Origin: JAQWRV01 sp045564915
GTDB taxonomy: Bacteria > Pseudomonadota > Alphaproteobacteria > Rhodospirillales > Rhodospirillaceae
Length of the DNA: 64,000 bases
Direction: 5' to 3'
Assembly: GCA_045564915.1 (NCBI GenBank)
Contig: JBJLGL010000001.1
Location: forward strand, 595,084 to 659,083
Shown: one piece after another, positions 45,734-53,853 of the stretch
How positions within the stretch are numbered: position 1 is the first letter of the stretch
Layout: each line of letters begins with the position of its first letter
Program-made: the position numbers and the translations under genes
Notes under the pieces: generated by a model
What the model saw: the letters and a program-made list of their open reading frames with translations, nothing else
The model's database searches: none
Told to the model about the DNA's origin: nothing

Positions 45734-45913
45734 CTATGGTATTCTGCGCACCAAACTAAAACCAATCCCATTCCCCCGGCTGTCCGGATTTATACCAGTC
45801 CTTCTGGCTGACCTGACGTTAGTCGGTCGCCTAACCCAGCCACCGCCACGCACAACACCCTCCTCTCTTGGTCTGCCATGAATATGAAGTTTAATGAAGA
45901 TCGTATTACGCGG
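45734..45913 (-). pseudogene. Decayed C-terminal fragment of a second FGE-like gene
   Basis: On the minus strand a frame of about 60 codons between stops reads H-G-R-P-R-E-E-G, then V-V-R-G-G-G-W-V, R-S-A-R-R, and G-I-G-F-S-L-V-R-R-I-P before its stop at 45734. This is the C-terminal signature of the SUMF1 family and aligns with H-I-G-R-P-K-D-G, T-R-G-G-G-W and F-G-F-R-V-A-R of the intact gene just downstream. No start codon or N-terminal half remains. It is best read as the remnant of a tandem duplicate. Confidence 0.65.
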
Positions 45914-45929
45914 CTAGGCTTCGATGACC

Positions 45930-48101
45930 CTAGACTACGCTAAGACCTGAAGTGCGGATAGGAAGACGACGGATCCTTTGTCCTGTCGCAGCAAAAATTG
46001 CTGCTGTTAGCGCCGGGGCCGTCGCTGGCACGGCAGCCTCACCTGCGCCGCCAACTATCTCTTCGGATTCAATAAGAGCTACCTCTACCTCAGGCATGTT
46101 GGCTAGCCTCATTGCATCGTAGTCATGAAAGTTAGATTGAACAACTCTACCATTCTCAATAGTGACCTCTCCAAAGAGTGCCGCACTTAGCGCATAAGTA
46201 ATGCCGCTTTCCATTTGATGGACAACATTAGACGGATCAAGAGCAAAGCCACAATCATAGGCACACCAAACCTTAACGACCTGTAGCTCTGCGCCCGTTG
46301 TATCGACCTCTATCACCTGGGCATTGACTGAGCCAAAACCCGGTGCGAAGGCAATACCTAAACCCTTTCCGGCCGGCAATTCACGTCCCCAACCAGCCAT
46401 TTCTGCTACCTTGTCAAGGACAGCTAACTCACGGGGCCTGTTGACGATCAAATTCCGACGGAATTCATAAGGATCTTTGCCAACAAAATATGCTAACTCA
46501 TCCATCGCGCTTTCTGAAAAGAATCCATTCTGTGAAGACGATACGCCGCGCCAGAAACCAACTGGAATCACTGGCTTGTACTCAACGTAATCGATCAGTG
46601 TATTAGGAATGTTGTACGATGAACTTACGGCGCCACCGACAGATGTGGGGTCAGGAAAGTTGCGTGGACGATTCTGAAACTGCAAAACGGACTCACCAGC
46701 GAGCCGGCTATGCATCGCAATGAGGTTTCCATCGCCATCTACAGCAGCACGTATTCGGGCTACGTAAGCAGGGCGATAAAAATCGTGCTGAATATCTTGC
46801 TCTCGCGTCCAGATCAGGCTTACCGGGCGCCCTCTCACCTTCATCGCCGCTTGAATAGCCTGACGATCAAAGTCAATTTCCCACTTACGGCCAAAGCCAC
46901 CACCTGCGAAGGTGTTTTGGAGTTGGACATTCTCGAGCGGCAAGCCTGTAAGATCAGCTCCCGCTTGCCGCGCGGCATCTTGCTGCTGACTGGGGCTCCA
47001 TAATTTACATTCAGTGTCAGTTACTAATGCGGTTGAGGCCATGGGCTCCATACAAGCATGGGCCAGAAAGGGCACCTCGTATTCCGCCTCAAAGACACGG
47101 TCAGATGTCTCAATAGTTTCTTTAGCGTCACCCTTCGCACCAAAGAAAGGCCTCGCCTCATTAGCTAGAGAGGCCCGCATTTCGGCCCACATGTCCGCTG
47201 AGTTTACGACTTCCTTACCTTTTAGGTTCCAATCAACTTCAAGGGCATCGGCAGCAGTCTTGGCCTGCCAAAATGTCTCGGCGATGACTGCCAAGCCGCC
47301 ATCGACATCTGCAACAGCAACAATACCAGGGCGACCTAATGCATCGTTTCGGCTATCACTAATAATTTCACCCCCGTAGACGGGGGATGTGCGCAACGCT
47401 GCAAACAGTTTTCCAGGTAGCGCTTTATCGGCGCCGTATACAGCCGACCCATCCACCTTTTGTGGCGAGTCTTTGCGTCGCACGGCTTGCCCAAGTAACA
47501 CAAAATCATCACGATTCTTGAGGACCGGTTCATCAATGGGCTGTAGCGACGCTGCAGCTTCGGCAACATCACCAAAGTTAACTCTACTGCCAGATTTCTC
47601 ATGAGTTATTATGCTATTCTTACCTCTCAGTTCAGAGACAGGCACATTAAGCCGGTCAGCGGCAGCACGCATAAGCATATCTTTTGCTGCAGCACCAGTT
47701 CTACGCAACAAATCATAATATCCCTGCGTTGCATCCGAATTTCCAGTTGATTGGCGGCCTTCCTTGGCAGGGTTGCCATAAGCAGGGTTAGCAGTTGCTA
47801 AGCGCACTTGTACGCTATCCCAATCCGCATCCATTTCTTCTGCAACGATCTTGGGGAGAGTGGTGTAGACCCCCTGGCCAATTTCAACACTTGGTACAAC
47901 GATTGAAACCTGGTTATCGGCCGTCACTTGAACATACGCATTCAGCGTAGCCGTATTGCCCTTAGCTTGCGCGCTATTTGTCATTGGAAGACGCATACCA
48001 AGCGAGAACCCACCCGAAGCCAGTGCCGTAACGATAAACCCTCTCCGGCTTGGTCCAGTAGTTTTTATCTCCACCGATGCTATGTGTGAAGCATGGGCCA
48101 T
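45930..48101 (-). CDS. Molybdenum hydroxylase large subunit (IorB-like), Tat-exported
   Basis: A 723-residue xanthine dehydrogenase-family molybdopterin subunit. A twin-arginine signal (S-R-R-G-F-I-V near 18) precedes Q-V-T-A-D-N-Q-V-S-I-V-V-P-S-V-E-I-G-Q-G. Further motifs are F-A-G-G-G-F-G-R-K near 400, Q-N-G-F-F-S-E-S-A near 530, and G-G-A-G-E-A-A-V-P-A-T-A-P-A near 685, whose Glu acts as the base. IorB-type enzymes hydroxylate N-heterocycles or aldehydes and need a [2Fe-2S] partner, which is not encoded nearby. The small subunit may be elsewhere. Confidence 0.88.
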   Translation of the reverse strand: MAHASHIASVEIKTTGPSRRGFIVTALASGGFSLGMRLPMTNSAQAKGNTATLNAYVQVTADNQVSIVVPSVEIGQGVYTTLPKIVAEEMDADWDSVQVRLATANPAYGNPAKEGRQSTGNSDATQGYYDLLRRTGAAAKDMLMRAAADRLNVPVSELRGKNSIITHEKSGSRVNFGDVAEAAASLQPIDEPVLKNRDDFVLLGQAVRRKDSPQKVDGSAVYGADKALPGKLFAALRTSPVYGGEIISDSRNDALGRPGIVAVADVDGGLAVIAETFWQAKTAADALEVDWNLKGKEVVNSADMWAEMRASLANEARPFFGAKGDAKETIETSDRVFEAEYEVPFLAHACMEPMASTALVTDTECKLWSPSQQQDAARQAGADLTGLPLENVQLQNTFAGGGFGRKWEIDFDRQAIQAAMKVRGRPVSLIWTREQDIQHDFYRPAYVARIRAAVDGDGNLIAMHSRLAGESVLQFQNRPRNFPDPTSVGGAVSSSYNIPNTLIDYVEYKPVIPVGFWRGVSSSQNGFFSESAMDELAYFVGKDPYEFRRNLIVNRPRELAVLDKVAEMAGWGRELPAGKGLGIAFAPGFGSVNAQVIEVDTTGAELQVVKVWCAYDCGFALDPSNVVHQMESGITYALSAALFGEVTIENGRVVQSNFHDYDAMRLANMPEVEVALIESEEIVGGAGEAAVPATAPALTAAIFAATGQRIRRLPIRTSGLSVV

Positions 48102-48303
48102 AGTGGGACTCCTGAATGTGTTCTATGGGGTTAGTAAATTTCTCTTCTTTTAGCATAAAGACATCAATGAGAACAACGCAGAGTGGACATCCCCCGAGTC
48201 AAATCACGGTTCCTTTGGTAGGGTAATATATCATCAGCTCAATAGGGCTTAGGTAAAGAAACGGGCCGAAAATAGCCATTCTAAAGTTTATTGAAGGGGC
48301 CTC

Positions 48304-48341
48304 TTGGCATAACTCAAAACCAAGTGCTAAAATTTGGTTTT
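48304..48341 (+). promoter_or_regulatory. Promoter with operator-like dyad before the methyltransferase gene
   Basis: TTGGCA (48304-48309) and TAAAAT (48328-48333) are 18 bp apart. A perfect 8-bp inverted repeat, AAAACCAA (48316-48323) and TTGGTTTT (48334-48341), brackets the -10 element, a typical place for repressor binding. A tandem heptamer ATTGGTA follows at 48342-48355. The ATG at 48367 would lie about 27 nt from the predicted transcript start. Confidence 0.5.
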
Positions 48342-48366
48342 ATTGGTAATTGGTAGAACCTTCGCC

Positions 48367-49431
48367 ATGATGGATTACACGCTGCGCCAACATGGGCGTG
48401 CAACTCTAGATTTTCTGACCTCTTTTGGCCCGGTAGTCGGCCCACTAATCAAAGAGCAGCAGGATGCTCTTGATGCGGCGGGCCTTAATGACGACACTCT
48501 ATCAGACGATCTAGATGAACGCGCAAAGCAGATCGAAAACGTTCTTAATAAAATACCCGCCTTTAAGACAGCCAATGTGATTGGAGAGTGGCACGCGGAG
48601 CACCACGCCCGAATAGCCGCAGGAGCCTTTGAGGAAATCAAAGAAGATATCGCATTCTCTCTCGAAGCCTTAGGTAAGGGTGATACAACGCTAGCCCCTA
48701 ATCCAGACCTTGAAGCACCGCAATACTGGCGCTACCCGGTGCACCGCACCACGGGCGGTTGGGACGGCCACCGCCACATGGGCTTCATTCATGGCGAGCT
48801 AGTGCACAGGTATGTCGTTGGCAAATCAGCGAAACCGCCTGCGGCTGGCAGCGCACCCAGTGACATTTACGTAGATAGGCGTAATTTTGCCGAGCAAGCG
48901 CCTCGGCGCGACTATACGGATATTGTCGAGATCGGATGTTCGTCAGGGCCGTATACTTTAAAGTTAGCCGAGGTCTTTCCAAACGCAAGGATTACTGCTT
49001 GCGATATTTCAATCGCTCAGCTCGAGCAAGCGCAAAGAAACGGAAACGAAGCTGGCCATAGCTGGTCACTTTTCCAGGCAGACGGACGGGATACAGGCTT
49101 GGATGATGCAAAGTGTGACCTGTTTACCTCATATATTCTTCTTCACGAGCTTCCCGTCGATGTTATTAAATCAATCCTGCGCGAAGGGTTCCGTGTATTA
49201 AGGCCTGGTGGTGACCTACTATTCGGGGACGTTGCTCCATACAGTGCCCTGAATAAGACAGCAGCCTGGCGCACGGACTATATGGCTAGGTTCGGCGGTG
49301 AACCCTATTGGCGTGGCTCATCAACCATGGATATGGTCAGCCTGATGAAAGATATCGGCTTTAGTGATGTAAAATATCACGGCATGGCTCCAAATAATTA
49401 TCCCTGGGTTACTTATGGCCGGAAGCCTTAG
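48367..49431 (+). CDS. Class I SAM-dependent methyltransferase
   Basis: About 354 residues from the ATG at 48367; the TTG at 48334 lies next to the predicted -10 box and is unlikely. Residues 1 to about 150 form an unfamiliar helical N-terminal domain rich in charged residues. The methyltransferase core starts with I-V-E-I-G-C-S-S-G-P-Y near 192 (SAM motif I), A-C-D-I-S near 218, F-Q-A-D-G-R-D and L-R-P-G-G-D-L-L-F-G-D. The substrate is unknown. The small protein gene begins 6 nt after its stop, so the two are co-translated or nearly so. Confidence 0.85.
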   Translation: MMDYTLRQHGRATLDFLTSFGPVVGPLIKEQQDALDAAGLNDDTLSDDLDERAKQIENVLNKIPAFKTANVIGEWHAEHHARIAAGAFEEIKEDIAFSLEALGKGDTTLAPNPDLEAPQYWRYPVHRTTGGWDGHRHMGFIHGELVHRYVVGKSAKPPAAGSAPSDIYVDRRNFAEQAPRRDYTDIVEIGCSSGPYTLKLAEVFPNARITACDISIAQLEQAQRNGNEAGHSWSLFQADGRDTGLDDAKCDLFTSYILLHELPVDVIKSILREGFRVLRPGGDLLFGDVAPYSALNKTAAWRTDYMARFGGEPYWRGSSTMDMVSLMKDIGFSDVKYHGMAPNNYPWVTYGRKP

Positions 49432-49437
49432 ATCTTT

Positions 49438-49737
49438 ATGGCAGAACCGAGACTCTTCCCTTCTAATGTTCAGCCTCGTCGGAGGAAGGCCCTCAACGGT
49501 GATGACGTTGACAAATTAGGGCAGGCATTGTTCACCCTAGCCTCTGAACTTTGGGCTGTGAAAGATCGGCAGTTTGTGACCGAGGCAATTCTCAAGGCGC
49601 GTGGCATTGATATCAGTGAAGATATTGACACCTTCACCCCCGACCCCGAATTAGAAGCCAAACTGATGCATGAGCGGCAAACTCTAATCAAGAAATTAGC
49701 GCTAGATATATCTGGAGAGTATGGTCTGCTCGAATGA
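49438..49737 (+). CDS. Small protein, family shared with 61036-61413
   Basis: A 99-residue soluble protein with no signal peptide. Its core, L-A-S-E-L-W ... D-R-Q-F-V-T-E ... F-T-P-D-P-E, matches the protein at 61036-61413 over about 65 residues (pattern L-A-x-E-L/I-W, D-R-Q-x-V-x-E, F-x-P-D-P-E, R-x6-L), so they form a two-member family here. It starts 6 nt after the methyltransferase stop and probably acts with that enzyme. I do not recognise the family. Helical structure is likely from composition. Confidence 0.75.
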   Translation: MAEPRLFPSNVQPRRRKALNGDDVDKLGQALFTLASELWAVKDRQFVTEAILKARGIDISEDIDTFTPDPELEAKLMHERQTLIKKLALDISGEYGLLE

Positions 49738-49822
49738 ATCCATGCATTAGGGCGATTCAAGACTCACGAGATGATAATGTCTAAGCCCACTTGTAAGTTT
49801 TGTCTGAGAAAATCTCCCCGAT

Positions 49823-50416
49823 CTAAATTGCTCTCGGAACATCCCCATTAACAGCCGCCACCCTCTGCCGCACGGCAGGTCGCGGTATGTGCTCAATTCC
49901 GCATTCGTATGCAATTATTTGAAGGTCAGCAGAGAAAGCATTCAGAAGTTCTCCTCTCTCCAGCAAGAAACTTGGGTTGCTCGGCCTTCCAAGCTTTTCG
50001 TTGCCAACAGCAAAAGTTTCCATGATTAGCACGCCATTAGGTGCCAGTGAGGCAATCAGATTGGGGAAAAGTGGCCGATGGAGATAATTAGAAACAACGA
50101 TACCATCAAAATAATTAGATCTAAAAGGCCACGACTCTGTTTCCAGATCACATTGTACAACTTCGAAAGAGGTAGCTGTATTATCGATGAGGTCCGACAC
50201 ATCGATGTCCACTGCAGTTACCGCGAATCCTTTGGAGAGAAATAGTTCACTGTGCCGACCATGCCCGGCCGCTACGTCTAAGACACGTCCATCCGCCTTG
50301 ACTAAATCTGCAAATCGCAAGACCCAATCGGATGGAGGTATCTCAGTGTCCTTTGGTCGGTCAAAGCTACGCATAAGAATGTCTCTAGGCCCCAGCATAG
50401 TATTCTGTGAACGCAC
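49823..50416 (-). CDS. Class I SAM-dependent methyltransferase (TehB-like)
   Basis: A 197-residue protein with motif I as V-L-D-V-A-A-G-H-G-R-H-S, V-D-I-D-V-S and G-V-L-I-M-E-T-F. Size and motif I resemble TehB/UbiG-type small methyltransferases that act on tellurite, metalloids or small molecules. It is transcribed towards the methyltransferase pair (convergent) and is divergent from the dipeptidase gene, with 63 nt between their starts. The substrate is unknown. Confidence 0.82.
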   Translation of the reverse strand: MRSQNTMLGPRDILMRSFDRPKDTEIPPSDWVLRFADLVKADGRVLDVAAGHGRHSELFLSKGFAVTAVDIDVSDLIDNTATSFEVVQCDLETESWPFRSNYFDGIVVSNYLHRPLFPNLIASLAPNGVLIMETFAVGNEKLGRPSNPSFLLERGELLNAFSADLQIIAYECGIEHIPRPAVRQRVAAVNGDVPRAI

Positions 50417-50479
50417 TTAGTGATTCGACTCATGCGTCTCACTAACGGTACCATGAACTTGTTCCTAAAGGACATACAC

Positions 50480-51709
50480 ATGACCAAGTCGGCCTCTCCT
50501 CTCCATATATTTAATTTTCTTCTCTTTGGATTTGTTATTTTCGCGGGCGCAGCTAATGCAGATGATGCACGAAACATTCACGATCGTATCATTACTTTTG
50601 ATGCGGAAATAGATATCCCTTTTAATTTCATGAGCGAACAAAACGACATGGGGCAGGAAACAGCTATGCAAGTTGACTTGCCCAAAATGGACCGAGGTGG
50701 ACTGGATGGGGCCTTGTTTGTGAGCTGGGTATTACAACAGGGTCACACATCATCTGAATATATCAAGGCACGGTCAGACGCCGAAAAGAAATTCACTGCC
50801 ATAGAAAGAATGGTTTCTACATACCCGGATCGTATAGGACTTGCCCGAAGCGCTGATGAAGCAGAGCAGCTTGTGGTCAATGGCAAGCACTTTGCTGTTA
50901 TGGGAATGGTCAATGCCTGGCCCTTGGGTCTAGACCTGTCATGGCTGCCAGAATTGTATGCTCGTGGTCTGCGCAATATTACCCTGAATCACGCTGGGCA
51001 TAATCAGTTTTCTGATTCTTCTCGTCCGCGCGCCACTCTCAATGACAGCCTGCAACAGCATGGCGGCCTTTCACAATTAGGCCGCCAACTAATTCGCACA
51101 ATGAACTCGATGGGTATCATCGTAGATGTCTCGCAGACAACGCCACAGGTTCTATTTCAGGTCGCAGAACTTTCGACCGCACCAATCATTGCATCACATT
51201 CTGGTGCTAAAGCTATTGTTGACACGGCTCGCAATCTAACGGACCCAGAAATGCTGGCTCTCAAGGGCACTGCAGGGGGCGTTGGAATTGTTGCTTTCTC
51301 AAATTACTTAAGGCCCGCAAAGTCCGGGCAGAGGCAAGCGTTTGCGTCCATCATGGCAGAATATGGCACCACTAACCTTTCAGAAATTACAGCGGCATTT
51401 CCGAGTGACAAGGCCAAGAATTTTATCGCTGATTATGCTGCTTACGAAAAAACGTTTCCCCCAGCGGACGTAAGTAACTATGTCGATTCAATAGATTATG
51501 CGGTCAATCTTCTAGGTATCGACCATGTATTCATTAGCTCCGATATGGGCCACGGGGGGGGCGTAATTGGTTGGAAAGATGCTAGCGGAGCCTTTGGTGT
51601 CACTGAAGAACTCATCAAAAGAGGCTATGCAGAAGATGAGGTAGGCAAACTATGGTGGGGTAATTTCTCTCGTATTTGGCGGGCTGTGGATGCTGCATCT
51701 AAAGGATAG
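50480..51709 (+). CDS. M19 dipeptidase paralogue with lost zinc ligands (likely pseudoenzyme)
   Basis: About 410 residues from the ATG at 50480, which has AAAGGA upstream and begins a signal peptide (cleavage near A-N-A-D). The fold is that of membrane dipeptidases. Compared with the intact copy at 57992-59236, the first ligand His43 is Glu43 (D-A-E-I-D-I-P), Glu147 is Val144, and His222 is Gln219 (V-S-Q-T-T). His240, Arg251 and Asp355 remain. Such changes should abolish the binuclear zinc site. A G8 run at 51554-51561 encodes G-G-G in H-G-G-G. It may bind a peptide or D-amino-acid ligand without cleaving it. Confidence 0.85.
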   Translation: MTKSASPLHIFNFLLFGFVIFAGAANADDARNIHDRIITFDAEIDIPFNFMSEQNDMGQETAMQVDLPKMDRGGLDGALFVSWVLQQGHTSSEYIKARSDAEKKFTAIERMVSTYPDRIGLARSADEAEQLVVNGKHFAVMGMVNAWPLGLDLSWLPELYARGLRNITLNHAGHNQFSDSSRPRATLNDSLQQHGGLSQLGRQLIRTMNSMGIIVDVSQTTPQVLFQVAELSTAPIIASHSGAKAIVDTARNLTDPEMLALKGTAGGVGIVAFSNYLRPAKSGQRQAFASIMAEYGTTNLSEITAAFPSDKAKNFIADYAAYEKTFPPADVSNYVDSIDYAVNLLGIDHVFISSDMGHGGGVIGWKDASGAFGVTEELIKRGYAEDEVGKLWWGNFSRIWRAVDAASKG

Positions 51710-51715
51710 AGGAGT

Positions 51716-51744
51716 TTGACGCATTGCAGAAAAGGGCTTAAAAA
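51716..51744 (+). promoter_or_regulatory. Candidate promoter of the methylmalonyl-CoA mutase operon
   Basis: TTGACG (51716-51721) and TAAAAA (51739-51744) are 17 bp apart, 52 nt before the GTG start of the small-subunit gene. Confidence 0.45.
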
Positions 51745-51795
51745 ACAGAGCGTTATATACCTTTCTAGGCCCATAATTCTGCTGGGAGCCTATTC

Positions 51796-53853
51796 GTGAC
51801 TTCATCTGGCCAAACAGAGAAAGATTTGCTCGCTTTAGCAGGCGAATATGCCGCGCCGAATCAAGATGCCTGGCTAGCGATCGTTGAGGATTCGCTTCGA
51901 GGCACGCCCTACGAGAAGCTGATTACAAAGAACTACGATAGCATTGCCCTCAAACCACTTTACACAAGATCAGGGAGTGCGATTGAGCATTCTAACATAC
52001 CAGGACAGTTAGCCTTCGCAGGCTACCGTGCCTCCCTGGGCAAGATCCAGGAGAACTGGGATGTAAGGTGTTTCTCAAGTCATCCGGACCCAAAGGAAGC
52101 AAACCTTCAGATTCTGGAAGATCTTGAGAAAGGCGCTACATCAGTCTGGCTTAAGCTCGATTCAACCGGCAAAAAAGGAACAGTGATCAAGAGTCGTAAA
52201 GACCTGGAATTACTGCTCAACGGCGTTTTGCTTGATTTAGCACCTGTCATTCTAGATCCTGGGGGTCCCTCCCTTCCCCCCGCTGCTTATCTAATGGCAG
52301 TGTTAGAGGAGCGAGGCTTTGACCCAAAACAGTTTCAAGGGAATTTTGGTGCTGATCCACTCAGTACACTCGCTACAAGCGGAAAAGTAATTGTCCCAAT
52401 GGACACTTTATTGGGCCGCATGGCTGATCTTGCTGGGTATGTTGCGAGCAACTATGCCTCGGCTAAAGCGCTAAATATTTCTACTACAGTTTATCATTCA
52501 GCGGGCTGTTCAGAAGCGCAAGAACTTGGCATAGCTCTAGCAACTGGGGTCGAATACCTTCGAGGAATGACGCAGGCTGGCATGTCAATCGATGAAGCCT
52601 GTCGGCAGATATCCTTCACGTTAACTTGCGATACAGATATTTCGCTATCCATTGGCAAGTTAAGGGCGGCAAGACAATTGTGGGCCCGAGTGACAGAAGA
52701 ATGCGCAGCAACATTACCCGGTCAAATGGCATCGCTGCATGCCGTTACTGCACCCCGCATGTTTAGTCAGAGAGATCCCTGGATCAATATCCTAAGGGGA
52801 ACAGCTGCGTGCTTTGGAGCTGCGATTGGTGGCGCTGACGCGATCACAGTCCTGCCATTTGAAAGTGCTCTCGGTCTTTCGACAGAAATTGGCCGGCGAA
52901 TTGCTCGGAACACCCAAATTATTCTGCAGGAGGAGTCGGGTTTGAGCCTGGTCACGGATCCAGCGGGAGGATCCTGGATGATAGAATCTCTCACTAACGA
53001 ATTGGCCAAGACTGCATGGACTATATTTCAGTCCATAGAATGCGAAGGTGGTATGGCTGTTGCGCTTGAAACTGGAACAGTCGCAAGAATCATTGCGGAG
53101 AAAAAGACCGAACGGTTTCAAAATATTGCAATGCGCAGAGAGCAAATTACTGGTGTCAGTGAGTTCCCAAATATTGTGGAAACTCGAGTGGATGTTGATA
53201 CACCCGATTTAGTAGCCGTAGTATCCGCCGCCGACGACAGGGCATCGGAGGCTGCCGGCATTGTAGATACATTGCCCAAACATGGCGACGGAGTCCTGAT
53301 GGCAGCATTAGTTGACGCTGCACAGAAGAATGTATCTGCAACAAATATTGGCTTGGTTTTGAGGGGCTCGCCGATGGAGATATCTCCCCTTCCTCAGCAT
53401 CGTTTGGCAGAGAACTTTGAGGCCCTTCGCGACTCATCCGACCATTGGCTCGAGACCTATGGGCAGCGGCCTAGAATTTTTGTCGCAAATATAGGCGACA
53501 TTGCTGATTTCACTGCAAGAGCTACCTTCGCAAGAAATATGTTTGAGGCTGGTGGTTTTGAAGTCATTTTGGGATCAGGAGGCAAGAAACAGGCTGATAT
53601 TGTGAGTGAATTTGAAGAAAGTGGTGCGTCTGTTGTAATCGTTTGTTCAACAGATGCACTCTATGAAGACATAGGGCTGAAGTTTGCCCAAGCTTTCAAG
53701 GATGCTGGTGCCAACCCTCTATATTTTGCTGGGCGCCCATTTGACGCATACCAGGGCGAACACAAACCCCTTATAGATGAATTCATTTTCACTGGATGCA
53801 ATGTCTTAGAAGTGCTTAAGAATACTCAATCGGCATTGGGACTCAGCCAATGA
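51796..53853 (+). CDS. mutA: Methylmalonyl-CoA mutase small subunit
   Basis: A 685-residue protein with a GTG start and GGGAG 7 nt upstream. It has the mutase TIM-barrel pattern (F-A-G-Y-R-A-S-L-G-K; R-N-T-Q-I-I-L-Q-E-E-S-G near 375; D-P-A-G-G-S-W near 395) and a C-terminal Rossmann-like domain (R-P-R-I-F-V-A-N-I-G near 555) that lacks the DxHxxG cobalamin ligand. This is the non-catalytic subunit of the MutA/MutB heterodimer that turns (R)-methylmalonyl-CoA to succinyl-CoA. It overlaps the next gene by 4 bp (ATGA). Confidence 0.9.
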   Translation: MTSSGQTEKDLLALAGEYAAPNQDAWLAIVEDSLRGTPYEKLITKNYDSIALKPLYTRSGSAIEHSNIPGQLAFAGYRASLGKIQENWDVRCFSSHPDPKEANLQILEDLEKGATSVWLKLDSTGKKGTVIKSRKDLELLLNGVLLDLAPVILDPGGPSLPPAAYLMAVLEERGFDPKQFQGNFGADPLSTLATSGKVIVPMDTLLGRMADLAGYVASNYASAKALNISTTVYHSAGCSEAQELGIALATGVEYLRGMTQAGMSIDEACRQISFTLTCDTDISLSIGKLRAARQLWARVTEECAATLPGQMASLHAVTAPRMFSQRDPWINILRGTAACFGAAIGGADAITVLPFESALGLSTEIGRRIARNTQIILQEESGLSLVTDPAGGSWMIESLTNELAKTAWTIFQSIECEGGMAVALETGTVARIIAEKKTERFQNIAMRREQITGVSEFPNIVETRVDVDTPDLVAVVSAADDRASEAAGIVDTLPKHGDGVLMAALVDAAQKNVSATNIGLVLRGSPMEISPLPQHRLAENFEALRDSSDHWLETYGQRPRIFVANIGDIADFTARATFARNMFEAGGFEVILGSGGKKQADIVSEFEESGASVVIVCSTDALYEDIGLKFAQAFKDAGANPLYFAGRPFDAYQGEHKPLIDEFIFTGCNVLEVLKNTQSALGLSQ

